A DNA stretch of 64,000 bases. Origin: Actinomycetes bacterium. Lineage in GTDB: Bacteria; Actinomycetota; Coriobacteriia; Coriobacteriales; Eggerthellaceae. The notes beneath the pieces were generated by a model. The model was not told the origin of the DNA and searched no databases. It saw only the letters and a program-made list of their open reading frames with translations. The stretch lies in contig JAEXAI010000019.1 in the NCBI GenBank assembly GCA_023394615.1, positions 124,001 to 188,000 of the forward strand. Direction: 5' to 3'. The translations under genes and the position numbers were made by a program. Of the stretch, positions 8,753-18,285 are shown one piece after another. Numbering within the stretch: the stretch's first letter is position 1; the number at the start of each line of letters is the position of its first letter.

Positions 8753-11199
8753 TCGAAGCACTTGACATTCATGTGACGGGCATCGTACAAGGGGTGGGTT
8801 TCCGCCCCTTTGTCTATAGGTTGGCGAAGCATTATCTGATAAACGGGTGGGTGCTCAATGCCACCGATGGCGTTTTCATCCATGCGGAAGGCGAGAGCAA
8901 ACTGCTCGATGAATTCGTGCTCGAGATTTCAGAGAACCCGCCGACTGCATCCAAGGTGGAGCAGGTGGAGTTGAAGGAAGTGCCCTTAGAAGAGTTCAAA
9001 ACCTTCGAAATCCGGTTTTCTGATGCCGCGCAGGTGGAAAAAACTACGCTGGTGTCTCCCGATTTGGCTACGTGCGACGATTGCGTGCGCGAGCTTTTCG
9101 ATCCCTTGGACAGGCGCTACCACTATCCGTTCATCAACTGTACGAATTGCGGACCGCGATTTACTATTATCCGTGGCCTGCCCTACGACCGCAAAAAAAC
9201 CAGCATGGCGGCGTTTCCTATGTGTCCAGTCTGCGAGGCCGAATACAAAGACCCAGGTGATCGGCGATTCCACGCACAGCCTGATGCCTGTTTCGAGTGC
9301 GGGCCGCATGTGAGTTTTTATGTGCCGCACACCCAGGGGGCAGAGCAAGGATGCAACACGGCACAAGCCCCAGACTCAGTGCCGACGGGTGACTTGCATG
9401 CCGATTTGCGCATACGTTGGGGTATGACGCGTGAGCAAAGCGATGCCATATTTGCTCAAGCAGTTCAGATGCTTCACAGCGGAGCTATTCTGGCCGTGAA
9501 GGGCCTTGGAGGATTTCATCTGGTGTGCGATGCGGAAAATGCTGAATCGCTGGCTGAATTGCGTCGCCGCAAACGCCGCGAGGGCAAAGCTTTCGCGGTG
9601 ATGGTGAAAGATCTTGAAACCGCACGGTGCTACTGCAGTATCAGCAAAGAGGAATCGGCCGTGCTGCAAGGCCCCCAACGCCCTATCGTGCTTTTGAAAA
9701 AACTGCCCAATGCGAGTTTTGCCGACGGATTGGCTGACGGGCTTAGTGAGCTCGGCATGATGCTTCCGGCCACGCCCGTTCAGCATCTGCTTCTGCGAGC
9801 ATTCGATGGGATGCTTGTGATGACATCGGGAAATGTGCATGATGAACCCATCCAGACTGATGATGCTTCTGCATACTGTGCGCTTGGGGGTATTGCAGAT
9901 GCGTTTTTAGGGAACGACCGACCTATTCTGGCGCGCTACGATGATTCGGTGGTGCGCGTGCTGTCTGTGGGGGACGGGGCTAAAAGCGTGCAATCCATCA
10001 GGCGTGCACGCGGATTCGCACCTTTGCCCATAGCGTTGCCTGATGCTTGCAAGGGTGACGAAGCAACGCAAGAAACCCTGTTCGCGACTGGTCCGGAACA
10101 AAAAAACACGTTTTGTCTGACGCGCCCGGGCGAGGCGTTCGTGTCACAGCATATCGGCGACATGGAAAACGTTGCCACCAACGATGCGTGGCTCGAAGCC
10201 AAAGAGATGTATCAGCGTATATTCGAATTGACGCCAAAGCTCGTTGTATGCGATAAGCATCCTGAGTACCTGACCAGCAAGTGGGCTCATGCGCAAGACC
10301 TGCCTGTGGTGGGCGTGCAGCATCATTTTGCTCATATCGTGTCAGCTATGGCAGAGAACAACTTGGAAGGTCCTGTATGCGGTATTGCCTTTGATGGCAC
10401 CGGCTTCGGCGAAGATGGTGCCATCTGGGGCGGGGAAGCGCTGCTTTGCAACCTTTCCACGTTCGAGCGCATGGCGAATTTTGCGTACTTCCCCCTGCCA
10501 GGCGGCTCAGCAGCCATAAAGCATCCACTGCGGTGTGCCTATGGTGCGTTGTGGGCTTTCGACCTGCTCGATCATCCGGCGGCCAAGGTAGCGCTGGCAT
10601 CTTTAGGAGATGCTGCTGACATTTGCGCTCAGATGATAGACCGTAGTTTGAATTGTCCGCAAACCAGTAGCGTCGGTCGCCTGTTCGATGCGGCCAGCGC
10701 CATTTTGGGGATTTGCACGACACCGCGCTATGAAGGTGAGGGTGCGGTGGCGCTCGAAGCTGCCATCGACCATGATGCAGAGCCTGCAGCAGATGGCACC
10801 TATGTCATAGACATCGTGAAGAACACCGCTACGTCATCTAGCACGGCCAGGGACACTTCGATGGTGCTGTTAGATGCTGCGCCCTTGTTCACGTCGATAC
10901 TTGATGACCTGCAGGAAGGTCAAAGCGCAGGTGTTATTGCAAAGCGTTTTCACGATGCGTTCGTCATTGCCATCGTGCAGTTGGCTCAGATGTGCCAAGC
11001 GGTATACGATATAAAAACCGTCGTGCTTTCGGGCGGTGTGTTCATGAATCGCTACCTGATGGAGCACGCGGTGCCCGCATTGCAAGCGCAAGGGTTCACC
11101 GTTGCTGTGAATAAAGACCTGCCGCCCAACGATGCCTGCATTTCTTATGGCCAAGCAGTGGTAGCATTGCAGACGAGAAACGAAGAGAATAACGGATAG
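8749..11199 (+). CDS. hypF: Carbamoyltransferase HypF, [NiFe]-hydrogenase maturation
   Basis: 816 residues, slightly longer than typical (about 750). Domains in order: acylphosphatase-like at about 1-90 (GIVQGVGFRPFVYRLA), two zinc fingers at about 105-185 (CDDC, CTNCG, CPVC, CFECG), a YrdC-like carbamoyl-adenylate domain at about 230-420, and a Kae1-like domain at about 430-816 (VQHHFAH, GEDGAIWGGE, LSGGVFMNRYL). HypF converts carbamoyl phosphate and ATP to carbamoyl-AMP and passes the group to HypE, where it becomes the cyanide ligand of the hydrogenase iron. It overlaps pgi upstream, and hypC starts 9 bp downstream. hypE and hydrogenase structural genes are not in the window. Confidence 0.96.
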   Translation: MIEALDIHVTGIVQGVGFRPFVYRLAKHYLINGWVLNATDGVFIHAEGESKLLDEFVLEISENPPTASKVEQVELKEVPLEEFKTFEIRFSDAAQVEKTTLVSPDLATCDDCVRELFDPLDRRYHYPFINCTNCGPRFTIIRGLPYDRKKTSMAAFPMCPVCEAEYKDPGDRRFHAQPDACFECGPHVSFYVPHTQGAEQGCNTAQAPDSVPTGDLHADLRIRWGMTREQSDAIFAQAVQMLHSGAILAVKGLGGFHLVCDAENAESLAELRRRKRREGKAFAVMVKDLETARCYCSISKEESAVLQGPQRPIVLLKKLPNASFADGLADGLSELGMMLPATPVQHLLLRAFDGMLVMTSGNVHDEPIQTDDASAYCALGGIADAFLGNDRPILARYDDSVVRVLSVGDGAKSVQSIRRARGFAPLPIALPDACKGDEATQETLFATGPEQKNTFCLTRPGEAFVSQHIGDMENVATNDAWLEAKEMYQRIFELTPKLVVCDKHPEYLTSKWAHAQDLPVVGVQHHFAHIVSAMAENNLEGPVCGIAFDGTGFGEDGAIWGGEALLCNLSTFERMANFAYFPLPGGSAAIKHPLRCAYGALWAFDLLDHPAAKVALASLGDAADICAQMIDRSLNCPQTSSVGRLFDAASAILGICTTPRYEGEGAVALEAAIDHDAEPAADGTYVIDIVKNTATSSSTARDTSMVLLDAAPLFTSILDDLQEGQSAGVIAKRFHDAFVIAIVQLAQMCQAVYDIKTVVLSGGVFMNRYLMEHAVPALQAQGFTVAVNKDLPPNDACISYGQAVVALQTRNEENNG

Positions 11200-11208
11200 G
11201 AGAGCATT

Positions 11209-11448
11209 ATGTGCTTGGCGATTCCTGGGAAAATCACGCAGATTGAAGATGGCCATATGGCCACAATAGATATTATGGGCGTCACGCGAGAGGCGGCGAT
11301 TGATTTGACACCTGACGCGAAAATCGGTGATTTCGTACTGGTGCATGCTGGTTTCGCCATCGAAATTGTCGACCCCGCATCCGCTCAGGAAACCATCGAC
11401 CTCATACGGGAGTTCCCTGAAATGTGCACTCTTGACCAGGCGGAATAG
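11209..11448 (+). CDS. hypC: Hydrogenase maturation chaperone HypC
   Basis: 79 residues, the usual length, with the diagnostic MCLAIPGKI start whose Cys2 binds the Fe(CN)2CO unit after Met removal. AGGAG lies upstream of the ATG. HypC partners HypD in assembling the iron centre and delivers it to the hydrogenase large subunit. It is placed between hypF and hypD, with hypD starting 2 bp after its stop. Confidence 0.96.
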   Translation: MCLAIPGKITQIEDGHMATIDIMGVTREAAIDLTPDAKIGDFVLVHAGFAIEIVDPASAQETIDLIREFPEMCTLDQAE

Positions 11449-11450
11449 AT

Positions 11451-12566
11451 ATGGGCAACGATAATAGCCTGCAAGCGGTCAAAGACATAGACTTTTCAGC
11501 CTTCAAAGATCCCAACCTAGCCCGTGGCCTTATCGAGTCCATTCATTCGCTTGCTCCCGAGCATGCGACGCTTATGGAAGTATGCGGTACGCACACGGTT
11601 GCCATTGCGCGAAATGGCATTCGTGCTCTTATGCCGGAAGGCACGCGTTTGGCATCCGGTCCTGGTTGCCCGGTATGCGTGACAGCGAATCGCGACATCG
11701 ACACGGTAATTGCTCTTTCGCGTATCCCGAACGTGACCATCGCCACGTTCGGTGATATGAAACGAGTTCCCGGATCTACGTCCAGCCTGATTAAAGAACA
11801 GGCAGCTGGTCGCGATATCCAGATAGTCTATTCGCCTTTGGACGCATTGAAGATGGCGAAGGAAAACCCCGACCGCGAGATTGTGTTTGTGGGCGTAGGG
11901 TTTGAGACCACGACGCCGGCCGTGGCTGTGGCAATAAAGCGCGCTCGTGAGATGGGCCTGAAGAACTTCAGCGTGTTCGCTGCGCACAAAAACATGCCAG
12001 GCGCGCTGGAGGTTATCGTTTCCGATCCTTCGCTCAATGTGGACGCGCTGATACTACCAGGTCATGTGAGCACCATTATCGGTATGGCCCCGTATCGTTT
12101 TTTGGCTGATAAATATGGTATTCCCGGCGTAATCACCGGCTTTGAAGCAGTTGATGTGTTGCAGGGCGTCGCGATGATTATGCGTCAGTTGCATGAAGGT
12201 CGCGCCGAAATCGAGATCGCCTACGCGCGCGGCGTTCCGGAAGACGGTAATCCCGTTGCACGCGCTTTTATCGACGAAGTATTCGAAACCTGCACGGCCA
12301 CGTGGCGCGGGTTGGGTGAAATTCCTGGCAGCGGATATCGTATCCGTTCCGAATTCGCGCAATACGACGCGGTTTTGCGTTTCGACCCGCAGATTGAGCC
12401 TACGCAGGAGCCGAAGGGCTGTCGTTGCGGCGATGTGCTACGCGGTGCTATGGCCCCCGACCAGTGCCCTTTGTTCGGCAAGGCATGCACTCCTGAGAAT
12501 CCAGTGGGTCCGTGTATGGTCAGCTCTGAGGGAAGCTGCGCCGCATACTACCGCTATTATCGCTAG
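11451..12566 (+). CDS. hypD: Hydrogenase maturation protein HypD
   Basis: 371 residues, full length. Conserved motifs MEVCGTHT (about 42-49) and GPGCPVCVT (about 70-78) hold the active-site cysteines. The C-terminal cysteine cluster (CRCGDVLRG, CPLFGKAC, CMVSSEGSC) is the [4Fe-4S] site. HypD is the scaffold on which HypC and HypE build the Fe(CN)2CO group. Last gene of the hyp set here; the next gene, a PH-domain protein, begins about 100 bp later with its own TACACT -10-like element. Confidence 0.96.
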   Translation: MGNDNSLQAVKDIDFSAFKDPNLARGLIESIHSLAPEHATLMEVCGTHTVAIARNGIRALMPEGTRLASGPGCPVCVTANRDIDTVIALSRIPNVTIATFGDMKRVPGSTSSLIKEQAAGRDIQIVYSPLDALKMAKENPDREIVFVGVGFETTTPAVAVAIKRAREMGLKNFSVFAAHKNMPGALEVIVSDPSLNVDALILPGHVSTIIGMAPYRFLADKYGIPGVITGFEAVDVLQGVAMIMRQLHEGRAEIEIAYARGVPEDGNPVARAFIDEVFETCTATWRGLGEIPGSGYRIRSEFAQYDAVLRFDPQIEPTQEPKGCRCGDVLRGAMAPDQCPLFGKACTPENPVGPCMVSSEGSCAAYYRYYR

Positions 12567-12668
12567 CTTTCACACGTTGCGGAGCGTCTTCTCGCTGAAG
12601 CCTCCGCATGCTACACTATTGCAGCATTCATGCAGGAATTGTATTGAAAATTGCGAATAGGAGCAGCG

Positions 12669-13160
12669 ATGAAGGATATGCCGGCCAACCAGCTTGACCC
12701 GCGCGTGAAAAATGTTTGGCGCATCAACGATTTCATTTGGATTACCGTCACGATGCTGACCATGTTGATAATAGGGTTGCTCGTTCGCAACGATCCGGAA
12801 GCAGTCTGGGTCGGCAGTCTTATCGTGACCATTACGTTGATAGCGTATGCGGTCGCTTTGGTGGTATGGCTGGTTGTGCTTCCCCCGATTCGCTACGCGC
12901 GTTGGCGCTACGAGCTTTCCGATGATTATCTAGATATTGCCAAGGGCATCATCTGGCGCGAGCGTTTCATCATCCCGTTTATCCGTGTGCAGAACACAGA
13001 CACGCGCCAAGGGCCTATCCTGCGCGCATTCGGGCTGGCCAGCGTGACGGTTTCCACCGCGGCCGGGGAACATGAGATTCCCGGGCTGAAACTGGATGTG
13101 GCCGAAGCGTTGCGCGACAAGGCCGCTGAACTGGCGCGCTTGGCGCGAGAAGATGTGTAG
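12669..13160 (+). CDS. PH-domain membrane protein (YdbS-like)
   Basis: 163 residues from ATG 12669, with ATAGGAG upstream; an upstream TTG in frame is less likely. Two membrane segments at about 20-40 and 48-70 are followed by a bacterial PH (bPH2) domain at about 75-155 (PFIRVQNTDTRQGPILRAFG). It pairs with the larger YdbT-like protein that starts 9 bp downstream, the arrangement seen for ydbS-ydbT in Bacillus, where the pair affects resistance to a bacteriocin. Biochemical role unknown. Confidence 0.8.
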   Translation: MKDMPANQLDPRVKNVWRINDFIWITVTMLTMLIIGLLVRNDPEAVWVGSLIVTITLIAYAVALVVWLVVLPPIRYARWRYELSDDYLDIAKGIIWRERFIIPFIRVQNTDTRQGPILRAFGLASVTVSTAAGEHEIPGLKLDVAEALRDKAAELARLAREDV

Positions 13161-13169
13161 GTACGCGCT

Positions 13170-15164
13170 ATGACAGGGGAAAAATCGCGCGCGAACTCAG
13201 CGGACGATGTGCGAGTCGCCTCGGACTCACAGTCTGTAGCAAGTACCGCACAATCCGCGCCCAATCCACAGTCTGTAGCAAGTACCGCACAGTCCGCACC
13301 CAATCCGCAGCAGGCACCGTTGTCGGCGTCTTTTGAAACAGGCGCGCGAAACAAGGTGCATCACAGCTACATATGGCTTGCTCCTATTGCGGCCACCTTT
13401 GCCGTTGCCGCCGCTGTCATTGTCTACAATGTCGGGGACATCATCAAGGCGTACAGGTATGTTTCCCAAACGACCGGTTCTGGCATCGAAGTCATCGTGG
13501 CAGCTGTGTTGGGTATCTTGCTTGCGGCATACGGCATCGTGGTAGCTGTGCATGCGGTAGCCTACAAATTCCTTTCCTTCGAGTTCGGCGAGCGCGAATT
13601 CAATCTGTATTCGGGATTCATTACGAAAAAGCACGTGCACGTGCCCTACGCGCGCGTACAATCCGTCAATCATCGCGCGAGCATTCTGCAACGCATTTTC
13701 GGCGTCTGTTCGGTAGATATCGACACGGCAGGCGGTGCGACGAATAAGGCTGTGCGCGTGCCCTACGTGCAGCTTTCCACAGCTGAGCGCATCCGCTCGG
13801 AGCTGTTCACGCGCAAAGCGGCCGTTGTGGCTGGGGTGCCGGTCATCTTTGACCCGGCTCGAGCTGCTTTGGGTGTTGGTGGACGTGCACAGGGGTCTCG
13901 TGCTGACATAGCATCGGCCATTGACTCGCAGGTGCAGCGCGCCGAATCTCCGGTTTCTCCTGATCAGCTTGTGCGCCAGCATGCTGAAGGGCAGAACGCA
14001 GCACCCAATATATTGGAAGAAACAGCAGGTGCTGTCGGTACATGGCGGGGTGCCTACGGCGGTGAGCTCTTGGAGGAAGAGCCTGTTTCTTATGAGTTCG
14101 GTCTTGCGAACAAAGAACTGTTGCTCACGGGTTTTTCTCATTCAACCTCAATTACGCTGGGTTTGATAATGAGCCTGTGTGCCCTTTTTGCTTCGGCAAT
14201 GCTGCCATCACTGGTGTTGGTGGGCGTACCTGTCGAAGCGGCACAAGAAGCCGGTTCTCTCATCGTCGTGTTGTCCATAGGCGCCATGATCGTTGGTTGG
14301 GCTCTAGGCATTTTGGGCATCTGTCTGCAGTTCGGCGGGTTCCGCGCGCGTCGTCGCGGCGATCGCATTGAGGTGGAGCGCGGACTGCTCGCACGTGAGT
14401 TCAGCGGTATCGATATCGCCCGGGTGCAATCTGTGGTGATAAAACAGGGTTTTATCAGGCGCTGCATGGGGTATTGCGAGATATCGCTGGGGCGTATCGA
14501 TGCGGGCGGGGATGAATCGTCGTCAAACGGTGGTGCGAAGCTGAACCAAGGTGGTCTTGTCGTCCATCCGTTTGTGAAAACCAATCGCGTAGCCGAAGTG
14601 TTGGATGGTCTCGTTCCCGAGTTTGCGGATCTGCCGCTTGAGAGCGATATGAAAGCCCCTCCGCAGGTGGCGCTTCGTCGTGCTGTTATGCGACGCTGCA
14701 TTTGGTACAACGGAATTCTCTGGTGGGCGGCATGCATGTTGGTAATGCGCCAGATTATGGTTGCTATCATTTCCGCTGACCCAACCGCGATGGGAGACCA
14801 GGAAGGTTTCGCAATCGCTTTTTCCGCGGTGGATGTGCTGCTTGTCGTGTCGCTTGTCGCTTTGGCGGTGGCAATCGTGTTCTATGCGGTGTCGGCCGTT
14901 TTGTGGCAGCGTCACTCGCGATTCGGTACGAACGCGCACTTTGCCGTGTTCTACAATGACGGACTTACCACTCAGCGCACGATTATTCCGCGCACGAAGA
15001 TCCAAACCGGCTATACGCGCACGAATCCCTTTCAGCGGCGCTCCGATGTGAGCACGGTTCTGGCGGTGAGCGCGGCTGGCACATCGAACACGGTGCTTCG
15101 GATTATGGATTTACGTAGGCAAGATGCCCGCGAGTGGCTGGAGTGGATGATTCCGCATCGATGA
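13170..15164 (+). CDS. Multi-PH-domain membrane protein (YdbT-like)
   Basis: 664 residues with three bacterial PH-like repeats, each after membrane segments. The motif YARVQSVNHR near 160 recurs as IARVQSVVIK near 420 and as a diverged TKIQTGYTRTNPFQRR near the C-terminus, with hydrophobic pairs at about 70-130, 325-390 and 510-570. The first 55 residues are disordered and contain a two-copy 13-residue repeat (QSVASTAQSAPNP) encoded by a 39-bp tandem duplication at 13228-13305. Coupled to the YdbS-like gene upstream. Confidence 0.8.
   Translation: MTGEKSRANSADDVRVASDSQSVASTAQSAPNPQSVASTAQSAPNPQQAPLSASFETGARNKVHHSYIWLAPIAATFAVAAAVIVYNVGDIIKAYRYVSQTTGSGIEVIVAAVLGILLAAYGIVVAVHAVAYKFLSFEFGEREFNLYSGFITKKHVHVPYARVQSVNHRASILQRIFGVCSVDIDTAGGATNKAVRVPYVQLSTAERIRSELFTRKAAVVAGVPVIFDPARAALGVGGRAQGSRADIASAIDSQVQRAESPVSPDQLVRQHAEGQNAAPNILEETAGAVGTWRGAYGGELLEEEPVSYEFGLANKELLLTGFSHSTSITLGLIMSLCALFASAMLPSLVLVGVPVEAAQEAGSLIVVLSIGAMIVGWALGILGICLQFGGFRARRRGDRIEVERGLLAREFSGIDIARVQSVVIKQGFIRRCMGYCEISLGRIDAGGDESSSNGGAKLNQGGLVVHPFVKTNRVAEVLDGLVPEFADLPLESDMKAPPQVALRRAVMRRCIWYNGILWWAACMLVMRQIMVAIISADPTAMGDQEGFAIAFSAVDVLLVVSLVALAVAIVFYAVSAVLWQRHSRFGTNAHFAVFYNDGLTTQRTIIPRTKIQTGYTRTNPFQRRSDVSTVLAVSAAGTSNTVLRIMDLRRQDAREWLEWMIPHR
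13228..13305 (+). repeat. 39-bp tandem duplication inside the YdbT-like gene
   Basis: Two nearly identical 39-bp units (13228-13266 and 13267-13305) differ by a few transitions and encode a 13-residue Ser/Ala/Pro/Gln-rich segment twice. The unit is a multiple of three, so the frame is kept. Confidence 0.85.
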
Positions 15165-15170
15165 ATATGA

Positions 15171-15176
15171 TACAGT
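15171..15176 (+). promoter_or_regulatory. -10-like TACAGT six bases before the hemolysin III start
   Basis: An extended -10 (TGATACAGT) ends six bases before ATG 15183 and no Shine-Dalgarno is present. This is the geometry expected of a leaderless mRNA. Confidence 0.4.
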
Positions 15177-15182
15177 AGCGCT

Positions 15183-15971
15183 ATGAGACGAAAGCATCAC
15201 ACATCCGATTCAAAGGAAGGCCGAAGTAGCACTTCTGCCGACCCTGGGCCCGCCGTGCCAAGCCAAAGCGCCGCTGAGTGCGCAGCTGCCGGAAAAGGCC
15301 ATGCATCCATCACCGTGGGGGCGACCGATAAGGGTCACTCTGTGCGCGAATACTCCAAAGGTGAGGAAATAGCCAATGCGACTACGCATGGTATCGGTGC
15401 TGTGCTGTCCGTTGTCGCTGTTTTCTGGTGCGTATCTGCTGCGATGGCCGATGGTGGCGGCATATTGCTGGTCTCGGCGCTTATCTACAGCATCGCGATG
15501 TTTCTGGAATACTTGATGTCCACGCTCTACCATGCGCTTACTGCTGACGGGGCAAAGCGCGTGTTCAAAGTGCTTGACCATAGCTTCATCTACATTTACA
15601 TCGCGGGGTCATACACCCCGTTTTGCCTGATTGCTCTCGCCGATTCAGGCGGATATCTGCTGTGCGCCATCGTGTGGGGGCTTGCCGTGCTCGGTGTTGC
15701 CCTTGAGGCGTTCTGGGTCTTTCGCCCGCGCTGGATATCGGCGGTGCTTTACTTGCTTTTGGGTTGGTGCGTCGTGTGGTATCTGGGTCCTTTGGTGGCC
15801 TGGTTGCCTGCGCCTGGTCTGTGGCTTTTGGTTGCCGGCGGTGTGTGTTATACCGTGGGCTGTGTGTTCTATGTGCTGAAGAAGGTCCCCTATATGCATT
15901 CGGTTTTTCATGCTTGGGTGCTCGCGGGCAGTATCTGCCAGTTCTTCGCAATCGTATTGTATGTGCTGTAA
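15183..15971 (+). CDS. Hemolysin III family (PAQR-like) membrane protein
   Basis: 262 residues. A disordered N-terminal extension of about 55 residues precedes a seven-helix core. YSKGEEIANATTHGIG starts the core, STLYHAL is the conserved metal-site Ser/His region, and VFHAWVLAGSICQF carries the C-terminal His. These motifs define the hemolysin III/adiponectin-receptor-like family, putative zinc-dependent membrane hydrolases; the haemolysin name is historical. The gene appears to lack a ribosome-binding site (see 15171-15176). The CorC-like gene follows after 12 bp. Confidence 0.88.
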   Translation: MRRKHHTSDSKEGRSSTSADPGPAVPSQSAAECAAAGKGHASITVGATDKGHSVREYSKGEEIANATTHGIGAVLSVVAVFWCVSAAMADGGGILLVSALIYSIAMFLEYLMSTLYHALTADGAKRVFKVLDHSFIYIYIAGSYTPFCLIALADSGGYLLCAIVWGLAVLGVALEAFWVFRPRWISAVLYLLLGWCVVWYLGPLVAWLPAPGLWLLVAGGVCYTVGCVFYVLKKVPYMHSVFHAWVLAGSICQFFAIVLYVL

Positions 15972-15983
15972 GGAGCGACATCG

Positions 15984-17333
15984 GTGACAATCGCGATCAG
16001 TATACTCGTATCATTTCTGCTCATCGTGGCGAACGGTTACTTTTCCGCTGCTGAGATGTCCTTGGTCAACGCGCGGCGCACCAAGTTGCAGGCACAGGCT
16101 GACGAGGGGGACGTCAAAGCGGGCAAGGCCATCGAGGTCGCATCCGATGCGGATGACCTTCTGGCCACCATCCAAGTGTTCATCACGCTGCTGGGTTTTT
16201 TCGCATCCGCTTTGGCGGCCACGATGCTTTCCACTCCCTTCGCGACATGGTTGGAGACGTTCGGCATCGATTGGCTCACGGCTATCGCCCCGGTTTTAGG
16301 AACCGTGCTCATCACGCTGGTTACGTCGTACGTGAGTATTGTCGTAGGCGAACTGTTCCCCAAACGCATTGCTTTGGCTGACCCTGAAGGCGTTGCCAAG
16401 AAGCTCGCAACCTCCATCGCGGGCTTTCAGACCATTGCAAAACCCCTGGTGCGTTTGACCGCTGCGTCGTCGAATGGCCTGGCAAAGCTTTTGCACGTGA
16501 AGGTCATCGATGACCGGCATAGCGTTTCAGAAGAAGAGATCAAATACATCGTACGCGGCAACGATGAACTGCTCGATGACGAGAAACGCATGATTCATGA
16601 CATCATCGATTTGGGCGATACCGCTGCGCGCGAAATCATGACGCCGCGTGCCGACATGATGTTTGTGGAAGATACCGAGACCGTGAAACAAGCGCTCGAT
16701 CGCATGCGGGGCACGGGGTATTCGCGTTTGCCGGTGTTCCACGAAGACTACGACCGTATCGTGGGCGTGGTGAAGTACAAAGATTTGGTGCCCGCACTCA
16801 TGGACAATCGTGATGATGCACAGGTGGGGGAATTCGCGCATGAGGCCTATTTTGTGCCCGAGACAAAAGACATATTCCCGATGCTTTCCGAAATGCAAAC
16901 AAGTAGGCAACAGATGGCCATTGTGGTTGACGAGTACGGTGGTACTGATGGTTTAATAACCATCGAAGATATCGTTGAGGAAATCGTTGGCGACATCGTG
17001 GACGAGACAGATCTTGAAAGCAAATACGTCACTCAGCTTACAGATGGTGAATGGCTCGTAGACGGCGCATTGCCGGTGGAAGATGCAATCGAGCTGGGCT
17101 GGCCTTTGGAAGAGTCAGATGATTACGAAACCATCGCCGGCTGGCTATTGGATTTGGTTGACACGATTCCCCAAACCGGGGATTGCTTTACCTGCGATGG
17201 ATTCAGCTTCAAGGTGCAGTCCATGAGACGCCGCCGCATTTCTGTGTTGCGCGTCAAGCGGTTATCGCAGCCGCTTGATTCCATCGAAGATGTAGAGCAA
17301 GACGGACCCGGTGAGGAATCTCAGACCGAATAA
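15984..17333 (+). CDS. CNNM/CorC-type transporter with CBS domains (TlyC/HlyC family)
   Basis: 449 residues from GTG 15984, preceded by AAGGAG. An N-terminal CNNM (DUF21) membrane domain at about 1-190 includes NGYFSAAEMSLV and PKRIAL. A CBS pair at about 205-330 (MTPRADMMFVE, YSRLPVFHEDYDRIVGVV, DEYGGTDGLITIEDIVEEIVG) precedes a CorC_HlyC C-terminal domain at about 345-430. The family is implicated in magnesium/cobalt efflux. It follows the hemolysin III gene by 12 bp and is likely cotranscribed with it. Confidence 0.9.
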   Translation: MTIAISILVSFLLIVANGYFSAAEMSLVNARRTKLQAQADEGDVKAGKAIEVASDADDLLATIQVFITLLGFFASALAATMLSTPFATWLETFGIDWLTAIAPVLGTVLITLVTSYVSIVVGELFPKRIALADPEGVAKKLATSIAGFQTIAKPLVRLTAASSNGLAKLLHVKVIDDRHSVSEEEIKYIVRGNDELLDDEKRMIHDIIDLGDTAAREIMTPRADMMFVEDTETVKQALDRMRGTGYSRLPVFHEDYDRIVGVVKYKDLVPALMDNRDDAQVGEFAHEAYFVPETKDIFPMLSEMQTSRQQMAIVVDEYGGTDGLITIEDIVEEIVGDIVDETDLESKYVTQLTDGEWLVDGALPVEDAIELGWPLEESDDYETIAGWLLDLVDTIPQTGDCFTCDGFSFKVQSMRRRRISVLRVKRLSQPLDSIEDVEQDGPGEESQTE

Positions 17334-17375
17334 GAGCAGCGGGCATGTCGATTCCTGCTGCGGGCAAGGAGTTGC

Positions 17376-18281
17376 ATGCCGAATCGGGATGCGAAGATAT
17401 ATCGTGAACCAGACGGGATGATAGCTGGCGTATGCAGTGGATTCGCCCGTTTCTACGACATTGATGTGAGCGTCGTGCGCCTGTTCGCGGTTATCTTGGC
17501 CCTGCTAACCGGTGGCATGCTTGTATTGGTTTACTTGGCCATGTGGCTGATACTACCAATGCGCCCCGAAGAAGGGCATACAATCGAGGTAAAGCCGGAA
17601 TCCATCGAGTCGGATGTGTACGGTCAGGTGGCAAGAGATAGATGCGCGCGTGTTTCGCGTGTTATCCCTCCTGCTGCCGGGGGCGGTCATATTCCGCCCG
17701 TCCCTCCAACCACGAACAGCGCGGTGGGGGCGGTCTCTTCGTCTCCGCTCGCTTCGGCTTCCCCCTCTGCAATCAGGGCTGATGACTCTGAGAAATCTGA
17801 GAGGCACAAGATAGTCATAGCTTTGGTTTTGGGTATCACTCTGGTTGTATTAGGATTCTCCTCGATTCTGGCTTCCCTCACCAATGCCTTCACGCCGTTG
17901 CAGTGCTGGCCGCTTCTGCTTGTGGCATTCGGTATCGCGCGCATGGTCGTGCCTGGTGAAACAGGTCGGCGTGTGCTCGCGTTTTCCTTGGGACTCATGA
18001 CATTCTGCGCTGGTTTGGTGCTGCTTTTGTACACACTGGGTATCATTGCGCTTATTTTCGACAGGTGGATTGAACAGTCGTGCCCTCTGCTGTTCATGGC
18101 AGCGGGCTTGTTCCTGCTCGGCGACACCATCGATTCTCCCGTGCTCATCGTGCTCGGGGCTTTCATATTCGTGCTGTTCTTCGCCATCGGCGTCATGTTC
18201 TATTCGGTGCCGGGTCCTCTGCAGTATGTGTGGTTGCCGCTTCCTTTTGATGCGGGCGTGTCTTTGGAAACGGGGTATTAG
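17376..18281 (+). CDS. PspC-domain membrane protein
   Basis: 301 residues. The PspC domain at about 1-65 (REPDGMIAGVCSGFARFYDI plus one membrane helix) is followed by a Pro/Ser-rich linker at about 90-140. Four or so membrane segments at about 145-270 resemble the DUF of LiaF-like or phage-shock membrane proteins. PspC proteins sense envelope stress. The second PspC-type gene begins 4 bp after this stop, so the two are coupled. Confidence 0.82.
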   Translation: MPNRDAKIYREPDGMIAGVCSGFARFYDIDVSVVRLFAVILALLTGGMLVLVYLAMWLILPMRPEEGHTIEVKPESIESDVYGQVARDRCARVSRVIPPAAGGGHIPPVPPTTNSAVGAVSSSPLASASPSAIRADDSEKSERHKIVIALVLGITLVVLGFSSILASLTNAFTPLQCWPLLLVAFGIARMVVPGETGRRVLAFSLGLMTFCAGLVLLLYTLGIIALIFDRWIEQSCPLLFMAAGLFLLGDTIDSPVLIVLGAFIFVLFFAIGVMFYSVPGPLQYVWLPLPFDAGVSLETGY

Positions 18282-18285
18282 CGAT

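Noticed and set aside
13227..14141. 304-codon minus-strand frame opposite the YdbT-like gene
   Set aside because: Shadow of a high-GC coding strand; repeats the tandem duplication in antisense and has no known domain.
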